Assembly: GCF_002443255.2 (NCBI RefSeq)
Contig: NW_019211457.1
Span: forward strand, 51,500,617-51,564,616
Reading direction: 5' to 3'
Source: Varroa destructor
Taxonomy: Eukaryota; Arthropoda; Arachnida; Mesostigmata; Varroidae
Length of the DNA: 64,000 nucleotides
Shown here: positions 13,341-24,842 of the stretch, piece after piece
Position numbering within the stretch: position 1 is the first letter of the stretch
Layout of the letters: each line of letters starts with the position of its first letter
Program-made: the position numbers and the translations under genes
Notes under the pieces: model-generated
Database searches by the model: none
Told to the model about the DNA's origin: nothing
The model's input: only the letters and a program-made list of their open reading frames with translations

Positions 13341-13669
13341 ATAGTACTTGCACCTCAGTACTAAGGCCAGAATAACCGTCATAATTACAATGACCATCCT
13401 GAAAGTTTGAACTTGTCCAATGGCTAGACAGCGTGTGACACACACATACATTCACACGTGAACAGGCGACCGTACACACGTGTAAGAGCCAAACCTCAAA
13501 TTCTAGCAGTTGGCACCAGATGCGAGTAAACAAGCTTACCTTCGAAGTGTAGCTCTAAAATGCAAATTTACGCTGCTTGCAGGAGTAGTCTGTAGACACT
13601 GGGGACATTCTGATACGATACTAATGGAAAAACATACCTAATAAAAAGCAAAATTCTACTAAGAAGCTA

Positions 13670-13675
13670 TTTATT
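13670..13675 (-). terminator. Possible polyadenylation signal AATAAA of the MAM gene
   Basis: TTTATT on the plus strand reads AATAAA on the minus strand, about 250 bases beyond the stop of the tentative last MAM exon (13922). In AT-rich DNA this hexamer is common, so it is only circumstantial. Confidence 0.25.
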
Positions 13676-13921
13676 GAACTGTTGCATATATGGGCCGGGT
13701 TACAATGAGGATTCTAATAAAGGAAATCAAAGGTATCATTTCCTCTTCCTACGGCACTAACTAATTTTCCAGCTGTAAAGGTTTTGCTTCAAGTTGTGCA
13801 AGTTAATAAAAACAACCTTTGAAGTACAGAGGATCATAGCGATTACTTCCAGGAACAAAGAGACTAAACACAATTATGTCTACACCAAAAAGAAGAATGG
13901 TACGTGCCTAGAGTGTACCCC

Positions 13922-13989
13922 CTATTTGTACCAAGAGTGGATATTACCGTCAGCCGCACCATCCGAAATATACCTTTGGTCGCTCTTCG
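13922..13989 (-). CDS. Tentative last exon of the MAM-domain membrane protein gene
   Basis: Joined to the donor at 22286 (phase 1), this segment contributes two bases and then 21 codons ending in TAG. It reads KSDQRYISDGAADGNIHSWY plus a final Lys, a hydrophilic sequence that suits a cytoplasmic C-terminus. The phase fits, and it is the only such segment that I noticed between the tail exon and the GABA-B promoter region. The acceptor (GTCTTTCTGTGCGGGAAG) is weak and the upstream donor is not ideal, so the join is a proposal. An overlapping plus-strand frame (13904-14095) is also open. Confidence 0.3.
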
Positions 13990-15379
13990 CTTCCCGCACA
14001 GAAAGACATCACCTCGTAGCAAAGCTATAACTACATTTTGTATTAAGATGAAAACGGCAAATATCATAGCTCTATTGTCGTATAACTTCATATAAACCCT
14101 TACAGATGTAAAATAATATAATTGCAAAATAAATACATAAATATTGTTTTACATCGCAGGACCAGACGAAAGAAAATTGGCGGTATAGTATCTGGGAAGT
14201 CGCTATACAAAATACAGCACATTGAAGCAACTTATAACGTAAAACGATTAAACTTTTCAGAAAGAAAACAGTGATAATTCGTTTGTGGAGAGGTTATCTT
14301 TACAAATATTTTATACAGTCTTCTCAATCTGATCATTCAGCCTAGGCTTCTTTCCATCAGAGCCGAGGGCTAATTTCCGATTTGAAACAAAGGGTTATTC
14401 TTCATCTTATCGTGAGTTTTATATGCTTGTACTTTTAGTTTTTCTGAGCATGTCTTTGGATGATATGCATCTATATCCATGCCATATCCAATTGCGATTA
14501 AGAAGCTTTGCCATTTGAAATGGAGATCTGTTGATAAATAAGTTACTAAAAAGATCTTCGAAGTTTGCTGTTTTTCGATTCTCTAACTTTTCCATAAGTT
14601 AACCTTAACAAATAGATGAAATTTCGTACAGGACATCTAAGATCGATTTTCGCGCGTGAAATTTGGCTGGTAGTACTGTCCCTCGTCGACACAGCGTTTT
14701 AATTGTGTCGCATCTTGATTGAAAAGTAAAATTTTAAAAAGTTGAAAAAACACTCTTAATAGAGAACGAAAATCTGACTTTCTAGCTTCGAATACTGGTG
14801 AAAATGATTGGCATCCAAACTTGAGGGGACCCAGATACGTACAATTCTACGTAAAGGAGTCCAATGAGGGGCTATTTCAGCTAATCTACTAGAAGTACGA
14901 TTCTTGTACCTACATTACCGAAACTATTAGTTGAAGGAGCCAGCCAGACATTCGGCCTTTGCAAACAAACAATGGTGGAATTAGAGTCGAATTATATCTA
15001 AAGTTGAAACAAGACCAAGCGTCAAAGCTGGATTGTCAGGACAACTTCTACTAATTATCATCATTGTGTCGGATTGTTTAAAGTAATGTCGGCTTATGTA
15101 AAATATTAGAATTTTTCTTTATTACCGCTTGTTTACGTCTGTATATTTCTCGAGCAGGCGCTCTTTCTCCTTTATGAGCCCGTGGTAACTTTTTTTTTCT
15201 GTTAGGGCACCGAAAATCCATATATCTAGTAAATACAAACGCGTTTTTGATATATACGACACAAACGTTTCACCTTCTACTGAGAGAAAACGACCGTCGA
15301 ACTAGCCCGAAGTACTTACGCCATACACGATATAAAGTCCATAGCTAAGAAGACTGCTCAAGTGTGATTTGTTCAATTC
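13990..15379. other. Intronic AT-rich DNA, nothing recognised
   Basis: This is part of the presumed last intron of the MAM gene, upstream of the first mariner remnant. No exon-like or transposon-like reading was seen. Confidence 0.4.
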
Positions 15380-16195
15380 AGTATTGCAATCTTCGAACTG
15401 GAGAATGCGCCCCGCCACGATCCGGCATCCGAAATTGACGAAAAGTGTCGGAAGAAGTCTTTAACAAAGGAAACCAGCAAACAGACGGTGAAATGGCGAA
15501 GCGAGGTGTTCTGGCGATCATCAGCTATTTTCACGCAATGCAATTTGCTCAAAAATTAGCGATACGTAATTGAAAAGTACGGAAAATGCAGCCTTTCATT
15601 GTTTCCCGGATCAAGGACACCGAGCAATTCACAGCCACAGCGGAAGATTTTCAGATGAAATTGTTAAATGTGACGAAACGTAATGGGTATATCATAGCAT
15701 AACAAAAGAAGGCATATATTCATCAAAGAATCTTCCGTGAAACGAAACAGTTTACAAGCATCTATATATAAGCCAATTGTACCCAGTAGAATGGACTATC
15801 GACGATAGAACAGACATAGCCAAATCATCGTTCTCCACGGCAATGCCCAACCACACATGAGAAAACTTGTCAAAACCGCTGCGAGAGCTTGAGCAGAAGG
15901 TTCGCTTTCACCCGTCATGTTCCCTAGAGTTTGCGCTGACGGATTATTATGACGGATTATTGCGGTTTCTGCTGACTAGCGAATAAAATTCTAAGAATAA
16001 TAATGGTACATTTGGATAATAGAAAGGATCCTAAAAATTTGATAGACAAATTCTTCAACACCAAACCCAAAAATGTTTGGCAACGACGTTGGTTAAGAGA
16101 TGCGAGAAGATTATATAGAGTGACAGCTGATACGTAATATATAGATTTGTTGCTAAAATCTGAGAGAAACGCGCATTACGTTAATGTTGATTAAT
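15380..16195 (+). mobile_element. Decayed mariner transposase remnant 1
   Basis: Across shifting frames the plus strand reads like a mariner transposase from the middle to the C-terminus. A CDET-stop-WVYH segment (15669-15695) corresponds to the first catalytic Asp block. LHGNAQPHMRKLVKTA (from 15833) is the second block, with the catalytic Asp of the usual HDN changed to Gly at 15839-15841. The C-terminal helix region is recognisable as LIDKFFNTKPKNVW (from about 16040). Stops and frameshifts break the frame, so no active enzyme is possible. The element lies in an intron of the MAM gene. The terminal inverted repeats were not resolved, so both ends are approximate. Confidence 0.75.
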
Positions 16196-16196
16196 G

Positions 16197-17260
16197 TTAC
16201 CCAACATTAGCAATACGTATGCATGCACATGTAGAGGATCGTGTTCGAAGAAGAGCATTTACAGACTGCGCTGAAAAATCGCCTATCAAGCTCCATATCA
16301 ACCGCACATGTTTCGACAAACCCAGATTCCAATTATCATCATTGTAGTAGTTCCTGCAGGATTCAATACAAGTTTCCAACTCTTTTTTGCGGTGCGGTTC
16401 CAATCGTTTTTCAACTTCATCGTAGAAATGGGTCTCTGCTCTCGTCATGATTGTTTCTCTCAATTGCTGTCCTCTTCAGGCGCCTCATGCGTTTTAGATA
16501 CCAAAGAAGGCTATACTAAGCTACATTTAAAGGACGCCAGGGTTAAGGTAATAGTTAGATCTAGATCTTTTGCAAATAAAAATAGGTGAACTCGGGCGTT
16601 ATCGTGATGATGAACCCGCAACTTATTCTCCCAGAATTGAGGCCTGTTTAGCGGGCAGTATTGCAAAATTTTCTTAAAACCTCTTGGCAATATTCAGGGG
16701 ATCATTCTGCATGATTACATAATGCATAAATCATTAGCCGTCGACAAAACCCAGCGATAAAATGTTTGGTTTCAGACCTGAACTTTGCAGCATTATTCGG
16801 TCTGAGTTCGCCAATGAAGCGTAATACAGACGATTGTGCATTGGTCTCCATGTCTCGTCACTCGTAATACTGACTTCAGACAAATCTGGTTTTTGTTCTA
16901 TTGCGTTGAAGCTTTTTTAGTACAGCTTATGACGGGGTCACATTTGCTCGGCACTCAGACTTTTCCGCATAGTGCCTGTTACAGGCTTCTCGCTCTCAAA
17001 TTATTTCTTAAAATATTCCCGCATGATTCTTTTAACCTATATAATTATTTCTGAACGTCCTGAAGTAATTCAGCCATCTTGCAGGATGCTATGTTTTGCT
17101 TTTTGTTCCTTTTAGGCCCAGAGCGAGGGTCGTCTTTCGGGTTTTTCCGTCCGTCATGAAGCCATTAATACCACTCGTACACTCAACATTGACTCATACC
17201 CGGTCTTTGTAAGCTCTCTACAACAATAACACTATTTATGACCGTTTGACTTCGTTTAAA
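16197..17260 (-). mobile_element. Decayed mariner transposase remnant 2
   Basis: On the minus strand an N-terminal helix-turn-helix/linker block reads VYEWY-WLHDGRKNPKDD with an internal stop (around 17100-17200). It is followed by SITSDETW (about 16860) with the first catalytic Asp and VHHHDNARVHL (16584-16612) with the second. An 88-codon open frame (16197-16463) covers the C-terminus, including ETHFYDEVEKRL and LETCIESCRNYY. These are hallmarks of irritans-type mariners. Frames change several times. It faces remnant 1, the two meeting tail to tail at about 16196. The divergent residues around the catalytic blocks suggest two different subfamilies rather than an inverted duplication. Confidence 0.75.
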
Positions 17261-17749
17261 ACAGAAAATATGATGCATGCTTTTTACTACTTCATTCCCG
17301 TTTTACGGGGGCTAATTTTAGAGCTTTTGCAGGATACAAAAGACGCGCTTGAATCCTTTGGAACTTAGCCTGTAAATAGTCATCCACCAGCAGGTCGAGA
17401 TCCAAAAGAGGTAAGTTTTGCTTTAAGGATATAAATGCGGTGGGCTTCAACGTAACTCTCTGTTCTCAACACATAGTAATCTTAATATCAGTTTCGGTCT
17501 AAAATTATATCAAAAAGATATCCATACTACCATATAATCTGCAGTGGCAAAAGAGGCCGTAAAATGCTGGGTGCAGAAATATAGAGACCTACAGAGTGGG
17601 GGAAAGATCTTTAGCGGCGCCTAATAGAAGAGCGCAGGGTAAGAAGGTCGTATGATAAGTCAAAACCTAAATCACTGGTGATATGAAGACGTTTCCTAGA
17701 GTTAAGCAGCATGTAACCGAGCTAGGAAAAACTACAACGAGTTAGGGCC

Positions 17750-19760
17750 GGATGGTGACTTAGGTGCGTTCTAGGAAGCTATTGAAGATTATAAGTAAAG
17801 GAAACTTATGACAAAGATCAACGACAACCGTTGAGGAGATTTTTTGCAATAAATACGGGAAAATCAATAGGATCGCTTTTATGAGCTTGTAAGAAGGAAA
17901 GCGGGTAGGACAAAAAGGTATATTCTGCCAGAAGAAGACAAAATATGGGTACCAAGGTCGTTGTTCCCATCTGGTTCTTCTTTTTATCGAGGTAAGTGTA
18001 TAGACCCAAACCTTGAACAACAGATTACATCTGTTTCGAAGGAAGTAGTGTTGAAAGCAATTGAACGTATCAAAACGGGTAAAGCGCCGGGTTCGGACTG
18101 GAGTCCAATCGCTATTACAAAAATACTTAAAGACTTCCCTGACAATACGGTATTCGCCACGCACTCTCAGCTCAGGCTATTTTTCACCAAAGTGGAAAAA
18201 ATGTGAGGTCGTGCTTATCCTTAAAAATAAAAATTTCTAGAGATCTATATGTGTACTAAGAATGCTGTCGAAAGGTACCGGGGCTATAATAAATCAAAAG
18301 CTTGAAACTTTTCCAAAAAAAGATTTCTCGAACGATCATTAGTATGGCTTTCAAAAAACAAATCGGTGCTGACAGCGATCGATAGGGTTCTCAGGAAAGC
18401 TGACAAAATGAGGGAAGATTCAATTAAAGCAAAAGACTTTTCTTCGATGATTCTCCTATATATTAAAAATGCTTCTAATAACCTGCCATGGTGGAAAATG
18501 CTCACATAATTGAAGAAAGGAAAAATTCTCCTGCGCTTAGTCTTTTTTTGTCTTCTGAGGGACAGATCGGTAGTCGAAGGAGAAACTGTTAATCCTATGA
18601 CAACAGGGGGTTCCACGAGGGTCCATCCTGGGCCGTTTCCGCTGGATCATGGTATATGATAGGGTTCTAAGGCTAAGCAATTTTTCTTTGGAAGCGGAAA
18701 TTAAATCTTATTCAGACGACCTCTCGTTGCCATAGTTCAAGCCCGGGTGGTAGAATTACGCTAAGGAAAAGCAAGGGCTACCCTGCAAAATCAGAGGCTA
18801 TAAAACTTATCGGAAGGAAAAATGCCAGCCTTTGACACTTACTTTGGATGCGAAAAAATAAACTTAGCAGAAACGGCGAGATGCGCTAGCATTCAACTCG
18901 ATTACGCTCTTAAACGAGTTCACCACATCAGGTTCGCCTTAAAAGTGATTAAAGCCTCCATGGAAATCGCGGAGACACTGCCAAACGTCAATGGCCCACA
19001 ACACTAGAAAGGTCCCTTGTGCCCTTCGGGGAACTTGTTTAGACATTATCTGAACTAAAAGACGTCACGGTCAAGCAGCTGTTTAGATGTGTCCAGCGAA
19101 CTCTTACGCTTAAGATTATCCAAGCCAAACTACTGCACGGTCAGCACAAATGTGGATTTAGTCCTGGCAGGCACAATTCCCTGGGACCTAAAAGCTGAAA
19201 GCGCATGCTTTATCACGATCTGACAGATGACGCGAAAGTCGAAGTCAAAAAATGTGGCAAAAAGAGTGTGAGACAATATTTAATTTAGCTCCGGGAACAA
19301 CAACAAAGGACATCATTCCTAATATATAGGTCTAGATTGCACAACCCTGTGGAGAACCCAGTGAAAAGTTTAGCTACTAGTTTATCTCACACAGGTCTTC
19401 ACGGATTAGAATGCGTTTCAGTGTGGTCTTTACAAAGCTGGTAAAGCATGTTTGGAAGATGCGATACACCATATGCTGGCGACCTGCGTTCACTAATACT
19501 AACGGGAGGCCCGTGACAGGATAAATGGGAATGTGGGAAACCGTCTGCGATTTCTGTCGTTCGATTATGAGAGCGTGGGGAAAAGGTGAGACCTTGGCAA
19601 AAGTCGGTGTTAAAAAAAGAACGAGTCGCGAAGCTACGTCTGAAACAACATGGCAGACGATGCTTTGTCAGATTTAAAGGACGCACGGAACGGACATACT
19701 CTTGTACAGGGGCTACCTTGTCTAATGAAATGGAGAACCTGACCAGATCGACCATGGGAT
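17750..19760 (+). mobile_element. Decayed R1-like non-LTR retrotransposon (reverse transcriptase part)
   Basis: The plus strand carries a LINE reverse transcriptase split by stops and frameshifts. VVLKAIERIKTGKAPGSDW (about 18045-18103) is the classic KAPG.D block. YFSPKWKKCEVVLI (about 18178-18220) matches the FP..WK...V.LI block. It continues with INQKLETF, YGFQK, VPRGSILGRF (about 18612) and SYSDDLSL (18706-18729), which is the catalytic YxDD box. The 3' part holds LPNVNGPQ (about 18980-19005), the block that closes the thumb region in R1-clade elements. A degenerate Cys/His tail follows. It is inserted in the last MAM intron, and no intact ORF remains. The endonuclease region was not found, so the copy is probably 5'-truncated. 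Confidence 0.85.
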
Positions 19761-19929
19761 GACGATAGTTACTCTCTCATATCAACTTTTCGATGAAGAA
19801 TTAATGAGTAGTGTCTTAACGCGAACAGACCCGACCGGCGGGCTGAGCCTCCCATTCGGTCTATATGAGGTAGACATGATGCTCTGATGTCGAAGTCACA
19901 TGTCAACCATACTTTCCCAACCCACAAAA

Positions 19930-19932
<3 letters not shown>

Positions 19933-19979
<47 letters not shown>

Positions 19980-19980
19980 G
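19933..19980. repeat. (TA)n microsatellite
   Basis: About 19 perfect TA units are followed by TGTATATATG. It sits shortly after the end of the LINE remnant, where R1-like and similar elements often leave simple repeats. Confidence 0.95.
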
Positions 19981-22285
19981 TGACAGTGACTTGCATAGCG
20001 GGTCCTTAACCATCGTCGACAGACACTATTGCGCTTTTATGGACAAAATTGAGTCCATGAAACTAGCGTGTTCATAATATATAGAAAGATTGCGAAATAT
20101 AAAGAAACAGATGCGACGTTACAAGCATACACACACATCCTTTTAGCAACGGAAATCCGCTAATTAGCTAGGTCTTTAGGCTATCCGCTCGAAATAATTT
20201 TGGGCTGAATTTATTGTGGGGTATGGTTATTAATAGAACCTCATGTTTTACATTGAAGTTATATCCATAGTGTTTCGTCTAAGATTTTTATTGCCTTATT
20301 TTGGCTTGGGTCCAGGAAGCTTTGTGATGACCTGTAGCAGCTTTCGATACGTGCTATCTAGCTGACCGCAGTTATTGCGTTCAATGAATCATTTTAGGTT
20401 ATATTTTTTTTGGTTTCTTAGTATATTTGAATGTTATAGGAACACATGCGCATAATTATAAGAAGAATTAAAATTAGACTATTTAAGAAGGGTCAAAACA
20501 ACTGAGGTGACGATTTTGTTGCCATCGAAACTTGGAACCTATATGCGCCTATTTAGTTCTATGAATCTAGTGAATAATAAAACGGCATTATAAGCACCTA
20601 TATTATCAGGAACAAAATTTATTTCAAATTTTCTTTGAACTTTATTCAGCTATTGAAATATCTCGTACCTTGTTCGTGTATTCTGTGCGGAAGACACAGC
20701 AATGCACGAGTGAGCTTCTAAGAGCACTATTTATGAACAATTGTCAGAAACGGTATTTTCCTTCCAGGCTTCGAAGTGTTAAACCCCTAAAAAGTACATG
20801 ATCGACAAGTGCTCCAGAACGCGGTTTCGGCACGCGGTCGAAGAATGGAAATCACTTAACATTTAGGAACTCAACGCGATATTGTTCGACGACGCTCTTC
20901 ACTTGTGGACGACTGCTAAAATTCATAGACAGGCCATACAAAGGCAGAATGTTTAATCCTTAGGTTATAAGTAAGATAGTTTGCTACAATGGTCTTTTTC
21001 GAGAAGCGCGATTCTAGAGATATTTCTGTACAAGAAATAGCCCATGAAGTCGTAATGCATACGGACCAAAGTTCCGTTAACTGAAACTCTGGAACGAACT
21101 CTTCAATCGAGAAATTATGAAAATGTCCTATGTTTACGAATCGCTACCTTGCTCTATGCCTTATTAGAAACGTGGTACTTTTTTGACGAATTAAAGCCTC
21201 CCAACGCTAATTTCTTTATAATGAACGATATCGTCGACGGCGGGAGTGTCTGCGGTACTCATATGGGGATCCTTATTAATTCAATATTGAATAAGTTAAT
21301 TAGAGTTTATCCTGACTCACTTAATAGGATAAAATCGATCGTGTTCCATGGACAGGTCGTATCATCAGTAAAACGTTCTCTAAACCACTCATACACAAAT
21401 GATTCAATGCGACGCAGATGCTGTGTCCTAAAATGTCTATTAGAAATAAAAATATGATGGTATCGATATCGCTTCCCTTTGATTTTCATTTGATATTTTT
21501 AAGCTTTTAAGTATTGAGGCTCAGTTTGCCGAACTCAGGTAAATTGGGGAGGCTTATAAATTCCGCTCAACTGTTTTACGCTGACCTATGTACGTTCGAT
21601 ATTGGGCAAACGTAATTTACGTTTTATGCGCTCCAACAACAATTAACAGGTTGTTTTGTTGATGATGTAGTACTTGTTGACACTATATAATAGGAGCAAC
21701 ACCTTCGTCAACGGCAAACACAAATTATCGTATCAGTAATACGCTCAAGTCCGGCTGCTGTCAAAAACAAAATAGAGTTAGTCTTTGCTTTTTCGAGATC
21801 TTAAATCCGACCAGCTTCCCGAATCGGCCATCGTCAGCATCTAATAGGACAATAAATAGGCTAGAAGTCACCAGATTACAACTGAGCAAGCTCAGACCGA
21901 GGTCCTTGGTCATTCGCGGAAACATTGGTCTGCCCATTAGCCGCGCGAATTCTCAGCCTCTCTTACAACCGGGCTAGACTATGCTATTTTTCACTTGGCG
22001 ATCGAAAACAGCTGCTATGCAGAGCTCGACGGACATTTCTACCTACATATTAAGTCGCATTTTCGAGGTCTGTTCTGTCTCTATTTTGCTTTTGACGGAA
22101 TAACTTATAACAATACATCATACGCTAACACTGACTGAATTGCTGAGGTCTATTGGGCAATGAGCGATAGCAGCGTTAATGTCGGAAAAAATATTCCAAG
22201 AGCAGATTTTCTGACGACGATCAGTACTGTTATAGCGCTGTTGGTGGAAAAAGTTTAGTATGCGAAGATAGAATTCTGCTGTTAC
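19981..22285. other. Intronic DNA with possible weak reverse-transcriptase traces
   Basis: This is the rest of the presumed last MAM intron. A 102-codon plus-strand frame at 21149-21457 has no recognisable domain. Short phrases such as CFVDDVVLV (near 21655) and QLFYADLC (near 21565) faintly recall reverse-transcriptase boxes, but I cannot assign them to an element. Confidence 0.3.
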
Positions 22286-22438
22286 GAGCTATATGTTCGG
22301 GACGGATCGGCTCGATCATGCCTTCAGGATTTGGACGAGGCGTCATGTAGTCCATTACTAACTCCGGCTCGGAGTTAGTGAGAATAAAGAAACTGTCGCC
22401 ACGGTTTCGTCGGACGATGACCACTACACAGACGCTTC
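22286..22438 (-). CDS. MAM-domain membrane protein: membrane helix end and cytoplasmic tail exon
   Basis: A strong acceptor (TTTTTGTTTTTCAG) opens this exon. Joined in phase 1 to the exon ending at 24146, it completes a Gly codon and reads GSVCVVVIVRRNRGDSFFIL. That is the second half of a hydrophobic membrane segment followed by the Arg-Arg-Asn-Arg stop-transfer cluster expected on the cytoplasmic side. The tail continues NSEPELVMDYMTPRPNPEGM and IEPIRPEHIA, acidic and Pro-rich, with a Tyr that could be a signalling or sorting site (inference). The exon probably ends at GCTC/GTAACA in phase 1; this donor is weak, and the frame stays open a little further. I do not recognise the tail as any named domain, and no kinase or phosphatase follows. 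Confidence 0.75.
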
Positions 22439-24145
22439 CTGAAAAACAAAAACGACATGTATAATCCAGGTACCGTTTAACCCGGTTAGTCAAAACCCGT
22501 CTACCCTAAGCGTTCGTTGACTAACCTGCATGTTTCACTAGCTTCTTGAGTCGTACAATACTAAGCTTGCGCAGCAATGATTACCCTAGAGAGATAAAGT
22601 TCTTATGTAGATTTATTTATAAACAAGTCATTTTTAAAGTAACCAAATTCACGGTGATACGCTTGTTTAGCCAATATCTCTTTGACATACACAATATAGA
22701 AGAGATGTATGTGTTATGTATGCGTTAAAACAAAAACAACTTCCAAGCGATACAGATGAGGGCTACCGTTCCACAGAGAGCACCTTGCATGGGCCACTTT
22801 CTGCTATAATCTAGACTGCCCAAAGACATTCGGACGCAAGGCAGGCCCCCGCCAGACTCAGCCGGTCTGTCACGTTGTGGCCCTATAATATTGAGCTTGC
22901 GGAACATGTTCTGATTAGCCTTGCGTCGCAGGCTCTGTCCGCTGCGCGATCCTTAGTTTCATCTCTCACATATAGAAACGGCTATTTTGGAAGGTTACAT
23001 GTTTTTGCACATTGTACCAGTAAACTTTTCAAAGCTTTATACCTTAAGTTCTTTAGTACCTATAATATGACTTCAATATCAGCATGAAAACGGGCGCATG
23101 GTTCCTTCATAATGGTGTATCCGAAAACACGATTTAAAGACATGCAGTATTTTCTACACTGTAGTATGTCCCAAGACCTGGCGGCGTGTTACCAGTAAAA
23201 ATATGCTTGGCCTATCCTTGCATAGAAAGGAAAAAGGGAATCCCTGCATGGCAGATACAGTCTTGGCATGTGCCAGAACTCAAACTAGTCCGCACAAGTT
23301 CCGTCTATAGCTGACTACAGTTTTTATAGATTCACCGTAAGAAAGCGCTGTAGCTTCACGACGTGTGCAATGGATTGAGAATCTGTTTCTTATGGGGCAG
23401 AGCTGATCCAAGTTATCTAAAAGAATCCCAAAATAAACTTCGAATTAAATGTACACGATCTGTTCGGATACGAATGCGACATTTTTTTTTAAATGATATT
23501 GTTCAGTAGTTGTATGTCTTTAGTACGCCAGACGCGAAACGGCGTAACACATACTATCACTTTATCTATAACTGATTTTCGAACTATTTCCTAGTATTTT
23601 ATGTATTGCTACCTTTAGGGTATGTTCTAGTGCTTTTTTAAAATTTCGAATGATTCTAGTTTTTATAACTTGCAAGTTACGGAATATAATAGGCAAATAA
23701 CGTGACCACTACTAGCACCTACCTAGCACCAGGATATTGGTCCTTTTTGTATTTATTTAGAGGGAGAGCTAAGTGGGCTAGCATGTAAACTTGTCGAACT
23801 TGTTCGACTTTTTTTCTAACTTTTCAGATAATAAAAGTAACTGAAATAATCATAGAGAAATATAATAAATGTTGGATTTTAGATTGACTTAAATTTAAAA
23901 AAATATGGATATTCCTATCATATACACTAAATTATTGCACTATGCCGTTGTTGTAACTTTTAATTGGGTCCTTTTATAAATATATGAAATAAACTTTTAT
24001 TACCTGTAAGAATGAATTCTGTCGGCAATATATAAATATGTAATATATAGGATTAAAATGCGACCAACTCATTTATTTTACAAGCTTTCAATCTCTTAGG
24101 CTTCTTTTTCCATTAAATGCTTGTTACTATAATGCCTTTACGTAC
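22439..24145. other. MAM gene intron, nothing recognised
   Basis: This is an AT-rich intron of 1.7 kb between the stalk/helix exon and the tail exon. It has no transposon or exon-like reading. Confidence 0.5.
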
Positions 24146-24606
24146 CTATGATGGTTGCTAAGATCAGAGCAAGGCAGGCAAGACTTGCTGTTAAAAGTGG
24201 AGAATGAAACTTCTCATTGTCAGCATGCATGGACGGTGGGGGCGCGGGAAGAGGTGCTGCTAGCTTGGGGCGGGTCGGTGCTCTGGCTATGTTAAGGTGA
24301 CGAAGTTTAGCTGAGCTGGTAACCATTGCCGCGGTGGCATTCGCATTTGTTGTGAAATTATCAAACTTCTCTAAACTCGTAGATGATGCGGACGCTTCAG
24401 TGATCGCGGACGGTTTTCTCGTGAAGAAGGCGAGGAAAGATTTGGTCGTGATATTGAGGGATGAAGTGCTTCCATGTGAAACAGAAGAGACATTTGCTAA
24501 TACTGACGTGACACCCGTTGGACTTGAATACGTGACTAGAGGCGGTGCCTTTGTTGATGCCACTGGTTCAATAGACGTGGACGAGCGTGGTTCCAGTGTT
24601 GAACTT
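24146..24606 (-). CDS. MAM-domain membrane protein: mucin-like stalk and start of membrane helix
   Basis: This large exon of about 153 codons ends at ATAG/GTACGT (phase 1). Its protein is dominated by Ser, Thr, Ala and Pro and has at least four N-glycosylation sequons (NVS, NIT, NFT, NAT). A Pro-rich stretch (LAAPLPAPPPS) precedes the hydrophobic segment SPLLTASLACLALILATIIG, which continues into the next exon. This is the pattern of a heavily glycosylated extracellular stalk entering the membrane. The exon has no in-frame ATG near its start and must be entered by splicing. The acceptor is either TTGCAAG (start 24606) or three bases later (24603); both leave one base, matching the phase-2 donor at 28411. 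The helix alone resembles GPCR helix 1, but the joined tail rules that out. Confidence 0.8.
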
Positions 24607-24783
24607 CTTGCAATACGAAGTTTTGTAAGTATTTCAATTGAACATCTTTCATGTAAATATAAGCCAGACTGTAATTTCCAGCCGATAGGTAGTATTATTA
24701 AAAGTTAAGTTACTATTAGCACATTGCAACTTGTGTAGGTACTTATCATCCCCTCCAAATTAAACTAAGTAGTGTACATTATG

Positions 24784-24786
<3 letters not shown>

Positions 24787-24820
<34 letters not shown>

Positions 24821-24842
24821 TATATATATATATATATATATA
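24787..24842. repeat. (TA)n microsatellite with one GA interruption
   Basis: Two perfect TA tracts are separated by a single GA, about 56 bases in all. It is intronic, about 180 bases upstream of the stalk exon acceptor. Confidence 0.95.

Noticed and set aside
17760..18164. 134-codon minus-strand frame.
   Set aside because: It is antisense to the LINE reverse transcriptase block, whose plus-strand motifs are clear.
24146..24260. The hydrophobic segment ending TIIG looked like helix 1 of an amine GPCR (TIIGN).
   Set aside because: The phase-matched next exon begins SVCVVVIV and then RRNR, giving one longer helix with a stop-transfer cluster, and no GPCR helix 2 is present.
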